Positions 1 through 9,150 are shown, counted from the stretch's first letter. The stretch is DNA of 64,000 bases from Bartonella tribocorum CIP 105476 (GCF_000196435.1 NC_010161.1:1488001-1552000); one strand, 5' to 3'. Notes: generated by a model from the letters alone, not told the origin. Numbers and translations are program-made.

Positions 1-1948
1 TCTCTGTGAGCTTTTCGCGGACAAAAAAACGCTTCAACCACCCCCAAAAATTAGAAAAGCTTTGTTTAACGCCCTCCCACAAACCAGCAAAGCTTTGAGA
101 AACAGAGGAAAGTCCTTGTTTAAACTTTTGCCAATGGGAAGAGAGATCAAAAGCAGCAGCAATGATATTTTTCCATTTGGTGATGGTTGCCGTATCGGCA
201 CCAAAAAAGCGCATGACGGCTTCAAAGGCTTGGCCCCAAGCCCGTGTTATCCCCCGTGCAAAACCTTTGACAAAAGAAGAAAAACGATCCCAATATTTCC
301 ACAAAGCAAAACCAGAAGCCAATATGACAGCCACAACAGCAGCAATGAGAGCCCCTATTGGGGTAAAAATCCCCCCCACAACAGAGGCAATAGCTGCCCC
401 AACCACTTCGATTACTGTCCCAATAAAGCCAAAAGAGGCAGAAAATGCCGCACCTGAAACGGCTATCCCCCGTAAAGCCCCCACAAGTAAAGTCATGGGG
501 CGAAGAAGACGCAGCGCACTCCCACCAAGCCCTGCTGCCATTAAACCCAATGAGCGCCCTGAAGCGACTAATCCGCGCCAACTTGCCTTCAGCGTGCGGC
601 TCACAACCCTCATCTTGATAAAAGAGCCCATCAATTGAAGAAGCCCAAGGCGGGTTCCCGCCATGGTAAAACGTACAACCCGCAAAGCAATATTAAAAGC
701 CATCAGGGCGGCAATGGTTTTGATGATCACACCGGTTAAAACAGGGTGTTCATTAGCCCACGCCATCAAACCATTGACAAATCCCCCAACACTTTCCATG
801 AGACTGTTGAGAGGAGGCAGGAGCACTTCACCAATGGTGATCCCTAAAGCCACAATACGGTTTTGCAACAGTTCAAATTGCCGCATGGCACCGGTTGCTT
901 GTTTATCGGCTTCTTGTTCTACAGAGCCTTTAAAGACTTGTGGATCTTTCACATAATCTAAAGCTTGCCCTAACAATTGGGGGTTCCCCACCAATTTGGC
1001 AAAATCACCGGTAAACTCCCGCCCTGCAATGGCAATCAGAGAGCGCATCCCTTGTTCAGATTTGCCCAACACATTAAAAAAGCGCACCAAGGTACCGGTG
1101 GCATCTTTCTCCAAATCTTCCATGAATTTCTGGCGTGAGAGCCCAATATTGCTAAAGGCATCTTCAATATGTTTGCCTCCTGCTTGAATGCGCGCACTCA
1201 TCGTATTAAAACCACGCGCCGCACTCTCTGGAACAATCCCAGCAGAAATCATCGCTGTACCAAATGCCGCGGTTTCGCGCGCTGTCAACTTAAACATAGT
1301 GGCTGCACCGGTGGCACGATTGGTAAAATCAGACACCTCACTGGCCTTTGCTGCCATGTGGTTAGAGAGATGGTTGATGGCATCCCCTAGATCTTCAATA
1401 CCTTCCTGATTAAGCTTAAAGACATTGCGCAATTTGGCAAAGCGTTCCCCAATCTGATCCCCTGTCATATCAAAAGCAACAGCCGCTTTGGCCGCATAAA
1501 TGCTAAAAGCCTCGAGATCTTGTTCACCAATGCCTGCTTGGCTAGCACTGGTCATCAATTCTAAGACTTCACGGGCAGCCAAAGGGATCTTTGTAGAGGT
1601 TTCCAAAGCAAAACGGCGCAATTCTTTTAAACGATCAAGGGGAGCATCCAGAACCTTTTCCAAGCCCTTCATTGATTGATCAAATTGCATGGCTTTATAA
1701 AGAGGGGCAATCAAGGTTGCGGTTTGCGCAATCGCCCCCACCATGCGCCCACGCGCATGGATAAAAGCATTTTCTGCATGGGCTGTGGCTTCCTTAAGAT
1801 GCTCAGGGTCAAACCACCCTTTAAAATGTTTTCGTGTCTGGTTTTGGAAATGCGCAACATCTAAACTAAAGGCTCTTAAGTCTCGCTTGGCAGAAGCGAT
1901 CCCCTCTTGCAGATGATTAACAAAACGCACAACAAGGGAAACATCCAT
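1..1948 (-). CDS. Phage tail tape measure protein, TP901 type (3' end outside window)
   Basis: An open frame of about 649 codons runs without a stop from an ATG at 1948 to the left edge. The N-terminal third contains the block 'MKGLEKVLDAPLDRLKELRRFA' region and repeated Ala/Gly-rich helices typical of TP901-type tape measures, followed by hydrophobic stretches (about residues 390-560, e.g. 'SVVGGIFTPIGALIAAVV') expected in tail-length rulers that contact the membrane. It corresponds to P2 gpT and sets tail length. It starts 10 nt after the E' stop with an AGGATAAG Shine-Dalgarno-like stretch. The C-terminus is missing because of the window edge, not because of a mutation. Confidence 0.88.
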   Translation of the reverse strand, partial: MDVSLVVRFVNHLQEGIASAKRDLRAFSLDVAHFQNQTRKHFKGWFDPEHLKEATAHAENAFIHARGRMVGAIAQTATLIAPLYKAMQFDQSMKGLEKVLDAPLDRLKELRRFALETSTKIPLAAREVLELMTSASQAGIGEQDLEAFSIYAAKAAVAFDMTGDQIGERFAKLRNVFKLNQEGIEDLGDAINHLSNHMAAKASEVSDFTNRATGAATMFKLTARETAAFGTAMISAGIVPESAARGFNTMSARIQAGGKHIEDAFSNIGLSRQKFMEDLEKDATGTLVRFFNVLGKSEQGMRSLIAIAGREFTGDFAKLVGNPQLLGQALDYVKDPQVFKGSVEQEADKQATGAMRQFELLQNRIVALGITIGEVLLPPLNSLMESVGGFVNGLMAWANEHPVLTGVIIKTIAALMAFNIALRVVRFTMAGTRLGLLQLMGSFIKMRVVSRTLKASWRGLVASGRSLGLMAAGLGGSALRLLRPMTLLVGALRGIAVSGAAFSASFGFIGTVIEVVGAAIASVVGGIFTPIGALIAAVVAVILASGFALWKYWDRFSSFVKGFARGITRAWGQAFEAVMRFFGADTATITKWKNIIAAAFDLSSHWQKFKQGLSSVSQSFAGLWEGVKQSFSNFWGWLKRFFVREKLTE

Positions 1949-1957
1949 GATTGCATC

Positions 1958-2499
1958 TTATCCTAACATTTGGCTTTCATATTCTTGTTGTTTAAGGCGC
2001 GCGAGTTCTTCTCGATAAGCAATCACATCAAGCCAATCCATCTGGTTAATCTCTGAAGGCGCCCAGTGATAATAAAGGGCTAGTTCTGCTCCAAATTGTC
2101 TGGCAGAGAGGATTGGCGTGTGGGAAAAAAAGCAAAAAATGCCTTCAACACTGCCATAATATCGATAACATCAAGACGATTAATGAGTTCAACAGATTCA
2201 TGAGACATATCGGCTAAAAGCACGGCTATTCCTTCCATCGCCTCATGGGTAAGCAATGCCTCACAAACTTTAAGAATGAGCACATCATTGCTCAATGTTG
2301 TTTTATCCTCTTCTAAGCCAAGCAGAACAAGCTTTGCCAACTGCGGTCCAATCAACACGGCTAATTGGCGTGCTTGCTTGAAGTTTGGGCGATAAAAGGT
2401 CAATTTGTGCCGTGTCAATTCTTTGCCATCACTCTCCTTATAAACAAGGGGAACTTGGAGCTCTACATCAAGGCTGGTTTGTAAACTTGTCATGATCAA
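1958..2499 (-). CDS. Tail assembly chaperone gpE+E' by -1 programmed frameshift
   Basis: The -1 frame entered at the seven-T tract (2125-2131) remains open to a TAA at 1958-1960. It encodes about 55 residues that include 'ALYYHWAP', 'MDWLDVIAYREEL' and a Lys/Gln-rich tail, which is the characteristic E'-type C-terminus (Tyr/Phe-His-Trp-x-Pro, then Met-x-x-x-Asp-hydrophobic, then Trp/Tyr-Arg-Glu). The fused product would be about 180 residues. In P2-like tails the ratio of E to E+E' matters for tail assembly. The segment has no convincing start codon of its own, which supports frameshifting rather than a separate gene. Frameshift efficiency cannot be read from sequence. Confidence 0.75.
2080..2499 (-). 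CDS. Tail assembly chaperone gpE-like (0-frame product)
   Basis: Encodes 139 residues in the unshifted frame; the start used here is the upstream in-frame one at 2499, with 'MTSLQTSLDVELQVPL' the likely true N-terminus a few codons later. The protein resembles the small tail assembly chaperones (P2 gpE, Mu gp41) that coat the tape measure before tube assembly. It follows the tube gene by 3 nt and precedes the tape measure. Near its end the mRNA carries a run of seven U followed by CCC, so a fraction of ribosomes should shift -1 into the E' frame, as in P2 and other long-tailed phages. Confidence 0.8.
   Translation of the reverse strand: MIMTSLQTSLDVELQVPLVYKESDGKELTRHKLTFYRPNFKQARQLAVLIGPQLAKLVLLGLEEDKTTLSNDVLILKVCEALLTHEAMEGIAVLLADMSHESVELINRLDVIDIMAVLKAFFAFFPTRQSSLPDNLEQN
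2125..2131 (-). promoter_or_regulatory. Slippery heptanucleotide for -1 frameshift
   Basis: On the minus strand the 0-frame codons read GCT TTT TTT CCC, giving a T TTT TTT slippery heptamer. Both tRNA-Phe positions can re-pair after a one-base backward slip. It lies 15 codons before the 0-frame stop and opens the E' frame. Confidence 0.7.
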
Positions 2500-2502
2500 T
2501 TC

Positions 2503-3021
2503 CTATAAATTGAGAATAGAGCGGCGCCGTTCACCAATCTCTTGTCCATTGCGCACAAGCCAACCGCCCCGTTTAAAAGAAAAGCGGTGTAAAACAGAAC
2601 CATCCCAAAATTCCGTATAGTCCCAAATATTTTTGATCTCGCAATCATAGCCTGTGGCTTTTCCTGCCGTTAAGCCTTCGCTATCCACCTTGACCAACCG
2701 CCCTGTCACATCAATGGAATGTTCATGCTCGCGTCCATCTTCTTCAGACACCACATGTTTTTTGCCGGTAAATTTATGACGAAGACCAGGAGGACCACCA
2801 AAGATACCAATCACTTCAGGGGTGTGGCTGCGGATTTTCATTTGCAAATTTAATGCTTTGACACCAAGACCGCTCACATCAATTTGCATATCAGAGCCCC
2901 CTGGTTGATAGGTTTCTGTGATTTCTTCTAACGTAGGCAATTTGAGGGTTTCAAGATCAAGATGGAGATTGACATCATCATCAACAATCAGGGTAAAACC
3001 ACGAACAATTCTTAAAGTCAT
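2503..3021 (-). CDS. Phage major tail tube protein (P2 gpFII family)
   Basis: A 172-residue protein with the beta-rich features of contractile-tail tube subunits ('GGSDMQIDVSGLGVKALNLQMKI' region, 'DVTGRLVKVDSEG', 'YDCEIKNIWDYTEFWDG'). It forms the inner tube through which DNA passes. The start overlaps the sheath stop by 4 nt (ATGA type), so sheath and tube are translationally coupled. It is normal length for the FII family. Order sheath-tube-E/E'-tape measure is that of P2. Confidence 0.9.
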   Translation of the reverse strand: MTLRIVRGFTLIVDDDVNLHLDLETLKLPTLEEITETYQPGGSDMQIDVSGLGVKALNLQMKIRSHTPEVIGIFGGPPGLRHKFTGKKHVVSEEDGREHEHSIDVTGRLVKVDSEGLTAGKATGYDCEIKNIWDYTEFWDGSVLHRFSFKRGGWLVRNGQEIGERRRSILNL

Positions 3022-4307
3022 ATGTCACTCCTTGCTGCTTTGCGATACCCCTCTAGCGTATCACCAAAAGCATATGTCATTTTCTTTTGGATATCTTGCG
3101 CCAGCCGATTAAAGTAAGCACCATTGCGCCGGCTGCCAAAGCTTAAATCTTCGAGAGGGGGCACTTCTTCTGCATCAAATTCCACCCGCAATTTGCCAAG
3201 TTGTAAATTGCTGTTTGAATTTAAATCCCGATCAAACCAAACCCGCCCACCAAGCAGTGCACCGCGTGCAATCATATCATCAAGAAAGCTGGTCAAAGAG
3301 CGGGTAATGGCAATAACATGTTGACCGGTGAGATTCTCATCATTAGCCCAAGGGCGTAAATTGTTCATGATGGTTTTTTCCAGTGCCGCACGGGTGCGCA
3401 CCACATTGACAAAACGCCAAAGCGGATCACTGGAGGTGGTATGATTGCCCCATAAAATGCGCCCATTGGAAGCTACTTCTCCCTGCCCATTTTGACTAAG
3501 GCGCGCGGGAATAAAGGTCGCAATATCGGCTTTATTGAGACGGTTTGCCTCATGATCAATTTCCCCATCAAAATAGCTAATGGGGCGTGCTGTCCCTAAA
3601 ATACCATGCACATCTTGATTGGAGGGAGACCAGAAAACACCGCCCCTTTGCTTGTCACGTTTGATAAACATGGCGGCGGCAAAAGGACTTGCGGGTTTTA
3701 TACTCACACCTCCCTCACGATTTGCCACCCGTACAAAGGGATCAATCAGATAACAAAAGCGTGAGGAAAAATCTGCACGATAGGCAAGGCTTTCTTGCGT
3801 ATTTTTACCCCCCGTATCAAACACAGCAATGGCTTGTAGCTTTTCTGCCACCTGTTCCAAAGCATCTGCCACAGGGTTTTTGCCATTATCAAGGCGCCCT
3901 GCACTATAAGCTGGTGCAAGTAAAATTCCAGGTTCCACCCCCAAATGCCCCCGCGCATGAGCCAAGGCATGCACACCGGTCAAGTGAGTATTTGATCCCA
4001 CCATTTCAGCTTGTGTCTCAGCAATGGTTGACTTTTCTTCCACCCGCACAAGGATCACTTGTGCCTCAATCCCTTGCGCGCGCACGGCATTGATAACATC
4101 AAGAGCTGTGCCCCGTGTCCCAAGCTTTTGGATTTTGTCTGTCTCATGGGTGAAGACCAACACGGGCTCGTTAAGGGGAAAAACTTGGTTGTCAGCATCA
4201 GGGGCTGTAACAACCGCCCCAAGGGCGGTTTGGCTAAACATCTCTAAGGGCCGAGAAGCTTGACCATCCTCAATGAGGCGGATACCATGATTAAATTCTA
4301 TTGCCAT
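3018..4307 (-). CDS. Phage tail sheath protein (P2 gpFI family)
   Basis: Start at 4307 ('MAIEFNHGIRLIEDG') gives 429 residues; an upstream in-frame codon at 4379 is rejected because it lies inside the late promoter and the 4307 ATG has a GGAGAG ribosome site 7 nt upstream. Sheath features include the N-terminal insertion domain start, the 'AYSAGRLDNG' and 'ALEQVAEKLQAIAVFDTGG' core, 'VWFDRDLNSNSNLQLGKLRVEFD' and the C-terminal 'ENLTGQHVIAITRSLTSFLDDMI' donor segment. It forms the contractile outer sheath. It is the first gene of the tail-terminal operon downstream of the third 25-bp late element. Confidence 0.92.
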   Translation of the reverse strand: MAIEFNHGIRLIEDGQASRPLEMFSQTALGAVVTAPDADNQVFPLNEPVLVFTHETDKIQKLGTRGTALDVINAVRAQGIEAQVILVRVEEKSTIAETQAEMVGSNTHLTGVHALAHARGHLGVEPGILLAPAYSAGRLDNGKNPVADALEQVAEKLQAIAVFDTGGKNTQESLAYRADFSSRFCYLIDPFVRVANREGGVSIKPASPFAAAMFIKRDKQRGGVFWSPSNQDVHGILGTARPISYFDGEIDHEANRLNKADIATFIPARLSQNGQGEVASNGRILWGNHTTSSDPLWRFVNVVRTRAALEKTIMNNLRPWANDENLTGQHVIAITRSLTSFLDDMIARGALLGGRVWFDRDLNSNSNLQLGKLRVEFDAEEVPPLEDLSFGSRRNGAYFNRLAQDIQKKMTYAFGDTLEGYRKAARSDI

Positions 4308-4356
4308 TTTGCTCTCCAAATCAATGGAGAGACCATAACAACAAGAGCTCCCTTTC

Positions 4357-4381
4357 ATAAGTCTGACACTGTCAGTCAAAA
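4357..4381 (-). promoter_or_regulatory. Putative Mor-dependent late promoter element, copy 3 (sheath operon)
   Basis: Minus strand reads TTTTGACTGACAGTGTCAG followed by ACTTAT. It holds the 13-bp dyad CTGACA-N-TGTCAG (4363-4375). The dyad edge is 56 nt from the sheath start. A -10-like GTTATG (4334-4339) lies about 33 nt downstream of the dyad centre, the geometry of Mor/C-activated Mu promoters. Nearly identical elements occur at 16184 and 23807. Confidence 0.72.
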
Positions 4382-4401
4382 AAGCCCTTTAAAAGGGCTT
4401 T
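4381..4401 (-). terminator. Rho-independent terminator of the fibre operon
   Basis: Perfect 10-bp inverted repeat AAAGCCCTTT / AAAGGGCTTT with one spacer base, followed on the minus strand by a T-rich run that is also the first part of the late promoter at 4357-4381. It ends the baseplate-fibre transcript exactly where the sheath operon begins. Confidence 0.75.
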
Positions 4402-4452
4402 GAAAGAGATTTTAAAAACATATCAAGCATCATTACACTATTGTTTGAGTGT

Positions 4453-4665
4453 CTAAGCTTCTTCACCTTTTTCTTGTGATTTATGCCTAGGCTCTGCCAT
4501 TGTGTCTTTATCCACCACGGGAGGAGAGAACACTCCGTCTTTGTAAGTCCAGCCGATTTGTGCTTCACTTGAGCGGATAGCTTCACCATCAAAGGCATGG
4601 ACATAATTCTCAGATGCGACAATAATATTCGTTACTACACCATTTTCAACAACTGCATATTTCAT
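4453..4665 (-). CDS. Short tail-fibre-associated protein, likely fibre assembly (P2 gpG position)
   Basis: 70 residues beginning 'MKYAVVENGVVTNIIVA', a compact N-terminal motif found in short tail-fibre assembly or fibre-tip accessory proteins, and ending in a charged tail. An AGGAG ribosome site lies upstream. It lies 9 nt after the glycine-rich fibre gene and just before the terminator, the position of P2 gpG (fibre chaperone). The function is inferred from position and the N-terminal motif. An overlapping frame at 4389-4622 was judged a shadow. Confidence 0.62.
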   Translation of the reverse strand: MKYAVVENGVVTNIIVASENYVHAFDGEAIRSSEAQIGWTYKDGVFSPPVVDKDTMAEPRHKSQEKGEEA

Positions 4666-4674
4666 GAAAAACTC

Positions 4675-5991
4675 CTATATAAAAAATCTCAACAATATTG
4701 CGCCATTTCCACCGTCACCACTGTTGTAATTTGCTGCATCCTTTCCAGGAAAATAACCGCCACCACCACCACCTGCATCAGCTTGGTTATGGCCACCTTT
4801 ACCACCTTTACCACCTTTGTCACTTTCACCACCACAGCCACCATTACCATTATTAGATCCCCCGCCGCCGCCTCCACCTCCAAAAAGAGAACTTCCACCC
4901 GAGTAGCTTCCGCCATCTCCACCATCACCGCCAGAAAAAATAAAGTTTTTAATGCTTGTGTAACCTCCTCTTCCTCCTTTTCCTACTGTTTCGGTAACTC
5001 CACTACCATTAGAGCCTATACTCCCACCATTGGCGATGAGAACCCCTTCAATAATCGTGGCACCACCATTACCATTTTTACCACCACCACCAATTTGAAT
5101 ATTTTTTGCTTTTCTAAGCTGAGATCCTTTGATTTTAACGCGTACACATTGCCCTCCACCGCCTCCACCTCCACCATAATAGGTGTATGTGATACGACCG
5201 TTATAAGTAGTTTTTAACCGGACTCCAGTCCCTCCACTGCCTCCACCTCCCCATGCCCATATTTCTACCTCTGTGTCATCAGTGACATCTGCGGGAAATG
5301 GAAGTGTACCACTTTCTGTAATGAGAATTTCAACCGGTTTTTTGACTAATGAAGCTATTAATTTATCTATTTCTGATTTCGTATAAACAACATCACCATC
5401 CACTTTAAGCGGTCCTTTCAACGTGCTTCCCGTTGTGCTTAAACTTGTCACCGTTTCACCATTATGAATAAGGCTAAACGGCGAATTATCCAAAAGTTCT
5501 AAGCCACCACTCATGGTGACTTTGCTGGTAAATTTATTGTAATTTTTCCATTCATTTGGGCTTGTGAGGCGCCCATAACTTGTTAGATCTTGATTAATCT
5601 TAGCTCTAAAATCATCAAGCCCCACGATATCTTCGGTTTTATGCTGGTGCGCGCCTAACAGGGAGACAGCACTACCAAAGGTAAAATTGTTGTTGCTTGA
5701 TTTATAGAGAACATAATTATTTGCTGCATCTTTTGCCCCCTCGATATCGCTTAAATCAGCAAATGAGAAAGTTTTATCGGCTGCCATCTTGCCATTGAGA
5801 GTGCTTTCTAGATCTGTGATTTCACTTATGGTATGCGTGTGTTGTAAAGGCGCTTTTTCGTCTATTTTTTCCTCAACAGCCACAAGCGCTTGATCAAGTT
5901 TATTGAGGTTTTCACGCAAAATAGGGAATTCAGAACTGATAAAACGCCCTTCTTGTGGCAATTCCATGTCGAGTTTTTTGGTTTTTGTCAT
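4675..5991 (-). CDS. Tail fibre with polyglycine-rich tip
   Basis: 438 residues. The N-terminal half (1-230) has fibre-like segments ('LQHTHTISEITDLESTLNGK', 'AHQHKTEDIVGLDDF') with His-rich turns seen in trimeric phage fibres. The C-terminal ~190 residues hold many runs of 3-8 glycines separated by short Asn/Ser/Tyr/Lys loops, ending 'GAILLRFFI'. Such polyglycine sandwiches form the receptor-binding tips of T-even/S16-type adhesins, where the loops between glycine helices decide host range. It likely recognises the Bartonella surface. It lies between the large DUF4815-like protein and the small accessory gene. The glycine run makes strong spurious opposite-strand frames, which are not genes. 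Confidence 0.82.
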   Translation of the reverse strand: MTKTKKLDMELPQEGRFISSEFPILRENLNKLDQALVAVEEKIDEKAPLQHTHTISEITDLESTLNGKMAADKTFSFADLSDIEGAKDAANNYVLYKSSNNNFTFGSAVSLLGAHQHKTEDIVGLDDFRAKINQDLTSYGRLTSPNEWKNYNKFTSKVTMSGGLELLDNSPFSLIHNGETVTSLSTTGSTLKGPLKVDGDVVYTKSEIDKLIASLVKKPVEILITESGTLPFPADVTDDTEVEIWAWGGGGSGGTGVRLKTTYNGRITYTYYGGGGGGGGQCVRVKIKGSQLRKAKNIQIGGGGKNGNGGATIIEGVLIANGGSIGSNGSGVTETVGKGGRGGYTSIKNFIFSGGDGGDGGSYSGGSSLFGGGGGGGGSNNGNGGCGGESDKGGKGGKGGHNQADAGGGGGGYFPGKDAANYNSGDGGNGAILLRFFI

Positions 5992-6005
5992 CTCTTATTC
6001 TCCCA

Positions 6006-9000
6006 TCATATGATGCCGGCGCCAAAATCACACACCATGGAACGCGCCGCCGGTCCACCGGTAAGGGTGAGTTTAAGGCGTGCTTGTTTGGCTGTTTTGT
6101 CACCACTAATAAATTTGCGCTCTGTCCAGAGAGGCTCCGATAACTGTTCTGTTTCATCGAGTTTCAAAGGGACAAACGCCCCATCATCCAGTTGCATCTC
6201 GAGGGTGAAAGAGGAACCGCCCGGCAAGAAGGTTTTGATATAGCTGGTCAATCTTGCCTTTTCCCCAAAGGCAAAAGCCCGCGTGATATAAGTTGCTGTT
6301 TTATGAATCTTTCCTGCAATCAACTGAACCGGGGCAAATAACACCGGAGAGAGTTTCTCTGTGCCTTTAAGAATGGCGCGAAGCTTGACCTTTTCACTGA
6401 TATATTCGCTAAGGCTTAGCAATTGAAAGGGTAGCAGTTGGTAAACCGTGCCGTTGTTGCGTTCAATTTCAAAGATGACAGAGCAATCGCTTGAAGGCAA
6501 TTCTACCGCTGCACGCACTTGCAAATCAGAACAATCCACAAGATCAAAGGTGCCTAAATCAACCATCTTTTCTGTTTGCCTGTAGCGTGCAGCCAACACC
6601 CGAAAGGCTAATGCTTCATCTTGATGGGCGCTCCAGCTTTGTGCATTGACAGAAGAAAAGCGCGGACCCGTCACATAGGGGTGGCTTGAGACATATCTTT
6701 GGCTGTCTTTATCAAAATCCCCAAGTTTAGCCAGTGATACGGAATGATCCGCATCATCGGTTTTAATGACAAAGGCGGTCAGACGGTCATCAGGGACGGT
6801 TAAGGGTACATCATAGCGTGCGCTAGCCCAGCCGGTTTTGGCACCCTTCATGGAATAAGATGTTTGGGCTTGAATATCAGCGGTCGGATAACCGTTTTCG
6901 GTGGTGACCAAATCAATCACCAGATCATGGGCTTGATTGCCTATTTTACAAAGATGGAAATCAATCCCCGTGATTTGCCGTGTTTCATCAGGGGTAAAGA
7001 CTTGGGCTTGCGGGTCTACTTGTGTCCATATTTTCACCGTGGTGGTACGTCGCATCACCTTTACATCAATCACCCCTTGACCGGTAAAAAGCCCTGTTGC
7101 AACGGTGCCCCCTCTGCCTCGTGCAATCACATTCTTTGTACCAGCCGTAATATTCGCAGGAATGCTAAAGATGCCTTCAAGGGTGCCTTTGCTATCGGCA
7201 ACAAGGCGGCTGTTGGGTAAGACATCCACACCATCAAAGGTAAGGCTTTCCAAGATTTCACCACGACCAAAGCCTTCAATCTTAAAATTCAGCTTAATTT
7301 GTCTTAAAAAATCGATTTGCTCTCGAGTCTCATTGATGAGGTCATCACGTACTTCCGTGTTACGGATAGTTCTCCCGCGATTCCATCCCATATTGAGTTG
7401 ATTGGTGACACTTGAGAGCCAATCGGTGCGCTGTTCATGCCAAAAATCTGTTGCGGGGGTAAGGGAGACAGTCCCGGGGAGAGGTGCAAAATTTTGATAG
7501 GGGTTGATCTTTTCGCAAGCCGTAGTCAATTCTTGCGCAATGATCACTTCATTGGTCCAGTCAAGTGTGACAGGGGCGTTCAGGGGGGCAGTATAAAAGG
7601 TTGGATCAATGGCAAGCTGTAAAATGCCATGACCAATAGCCCCTGTTTGGGGAAACCCTTCATCGCGATAACTGTCATCGAGAAAAGGGTCTGCAAACAT
7701 GCCTTTTTTGGCAACAGGCTCTTTAGAGTCAACATTGCTTTTAATGCGCTCTAATTGCATGAGGCGGTCAAGAGAGAGCACCCGTTGAAAATAACGCCAC
7801 ATCTCATCATAAGGGGCAACACGCGTGCCATCATTAGCCACTTGGGGGGTGCTAAGCCAATTGTTGGTAATGGTAGCAAGGGAGAGCACATCATCCGGGA
7901 CACTGGGAGCCATGGGTTGGTCTGCCGAGACGCCTTTGATATAGACAACATTGCCTCCTGTGTTGAGACCAATACGGTCAATGCGGGGGAGTTTATAAGT
8001 GTAGCTTACAATGATATCACCTCCCTCAGCCCCTCCTGAGACGGTGATTTCCTGCGCTGTTACTTTATCCGCTTTTATGCTCGCGCGGTATCGATAGGTC
8101 ACTTTATAACTACTGCCGGGGAGTGGTTCATCGCCCATGGGCGCCCAATCAATGGTGTCTCCGGTTTTTTTGAAATCCTTGCCTTCTTTAAATTCCTTGG
8201 TTCCTTGAACAATTTTGATAAAAGCGGTGATACTTTTGTCCGCCACCCCATCACGCCCGGAGGCAACTGCACCGCGAGTGATTGTCACGGTTTTTTCTTT
8301 CGTCAACAAAAGGGAATGAACAGCGGCAATGGGGGTATAATAGGTTTTAAAGGTAAAGCTTGTCTTGCCCTTTGGAGGTGCAAAAATATGGGTTTCACTA
8401 GGAACGGCACTTGTCGAAAAGTCCTCGAGTTCTTCATAGCGCAAAGCAGCCAAGCGCTTGCGTTTGAAACCATTGATATTGGCTTCTCCCTCTTGAATAC
8501 TGAACACTTGCTTTTGTCCCTCTTGCCCCAAAGCTGTGACACGGCATCCCCCCACGATATAGTGTCCATGGGAGCGATCATACGTCGCAATGGCTTGCAT
8601 AGCGGGTTCAAGTAATGAGGGGGATTTTTGATCAATCAAAACACCATCTTGCAAGATATAGACCGGAAAAAAAGTCCCTTTCTGGTCATCATCTTTGAGA
8701 GCCCAGACAAGTTTTGCGACCTCGCGTGCCGCACCTCCTTCTCCTTCTGCCAAGGACCCTGTAACTTGTCCTAACAGTTCTGGATCATCCTCATAGGTCA
8801 CCCATTTCTTTTGCAACTTTACACCGATTTCCACGCGCCCCATCATGGAAATATTCGTGAGAACAGCATTTGAGACGGGAAAGATATCGCCTGCAATATA
8901 AATCTTACCCTCCGTTAAGGTAACGGTCTTTGTGTCTTTGTTGACAAAGGCATCTGCTCGTTCAACGCGGTCTCCTTCTTGTGCCACAAGGCGCCCCAAA

Positions 9001-9149
9001 CGGTCATGACGCCCCCTGATGATGGTTTGCATTTCATTGAGTTCACCACCTTGAAGAAAAGAGCGCCTGCCATAAAACACCACGCTTTGTTGTTCATCTT
9101 TGCCGACCGATCTATCAATTGCAAAGGGTAGTCCGCTTTCATGTTTCAT
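6006..9149 (-). CDS. Large tail fibre/baseplate protein, DUF4815-like
   Basis: 1047 residues starting 'MKHESGLPFAIDRS'. The N-terminal part ('FYGRRSFLQGGELNEMQTIIRGRHDRLGRLVAQEGDRVE') matches the arrangement of DUF4815 proteins found in Mu-like and Rhizobiales phages, which occupy the P2 gpH position and likely link the baseplate to fibres. The middle and C-terminal parts are beta-rich with no enzyme motif seen. It begins 2 nt after the tail protein I gene and is the largest gene of the prophage in the window. The structural role is known for the family's position rather than shown here. Confidence 0.75.
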   Translation of the reverse strand: MKHESGLPFAIDRSVGKDEQQSVVFYGRRSFLQGGELNEMQTIIRGRHDRLGRLVAQEGDRVERADAFVNKDTKTVTLTEGKIYIAGDIFPVSNAVLTNISMMGRVEIGVKLQKKWVTYEDDPELLGQVTGSLAEGEGGAAREVAKLVWALKDDDQKGTFFPVYILQDGVLIDQKSPSLLEPAMQAIATYDRSHGHYIVGGCRVTALGQEGQKQVFSIQEGEANINGFKRKRLAALRYEELEDFSTSAVPSETHIFAPPKGKTSFTFKTYYTPIAAVHSLLLTKEKTVTITRGAVASGRDGVADKSITAFIKIVQGTKEFKEGKDFKKTGDTIDWAPMGDEPLPGSSYKVTYRYRASIKADKVTAQEITVSGGAEGGDIIVSYTYKLPRIDRIGLNTGGNVVYIKGVSADQPMAPSVPDDVLSLATITNNWLSTPQVANDGTRVAPYDEMWRYFQRVLSLDRLMQLERIKSNVDSKEPVAKKGMFADPFLDDSYRDEGFPQTGAIGHGILQLAIDPTFYTAPLNAPVTLDWTNEVIIAQELTTACEKINPYQNFAPLPGTVSLTPATDFWHEQRTDWLSSVTNQLNMGWNRGRTIRNTEVRDDLINETREQIDFLRQIKLNFKIEGFGRGEILESLTFDGVDVLPNSRLVADSKGTLEGIFSIPANITAGTKNVIARGRGGTVATGLFTGQGVIDVKVMRRTTTVKIWTQVDPQAQVFTPDETRQITGIDFHLCKIGNQAHDLVIDLVTTENGYPTADIQAQTSYSMKGAKTGWASARYDVPLTVPDDRLTAFVIKTDDADHSVSLAKLGDFDKDSQRYVSSHPYVTGPRFSSVNAQSWSAHQDEALAFRVLAARYRQTEKMVDLGTFDLVDCSDLQVRAAVELPSSDCSVIFEIERNNGTVYQLLPFQLLSLSEYISEKVKLRAILKGTEKLSPVLFAPVQLIAGKIHKTATYITRAFAFGEKARLTSYIKTFLPGGSSFTLEMQLDDGAFVPLKLDETEQLSEPLWTERKFISGDKTAKQARLKLTLTGGPAARSMVCDFGAGII

Positions 9150-9150
9150 G

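Noticed and set aside
4308-4379. Upstream in-frame start for the sheath gene
   Set aside because: It lies in the late promoter element; the ATG at 4307 has a proper ribosome site and the expected N-terminus.
4597-5217. Thr-rich 206-residue plus-strand frame
   Set aside because: It is the complement of the glycine-codon-rich tip of the minus-strand fibre gene; the composition is an artefact.
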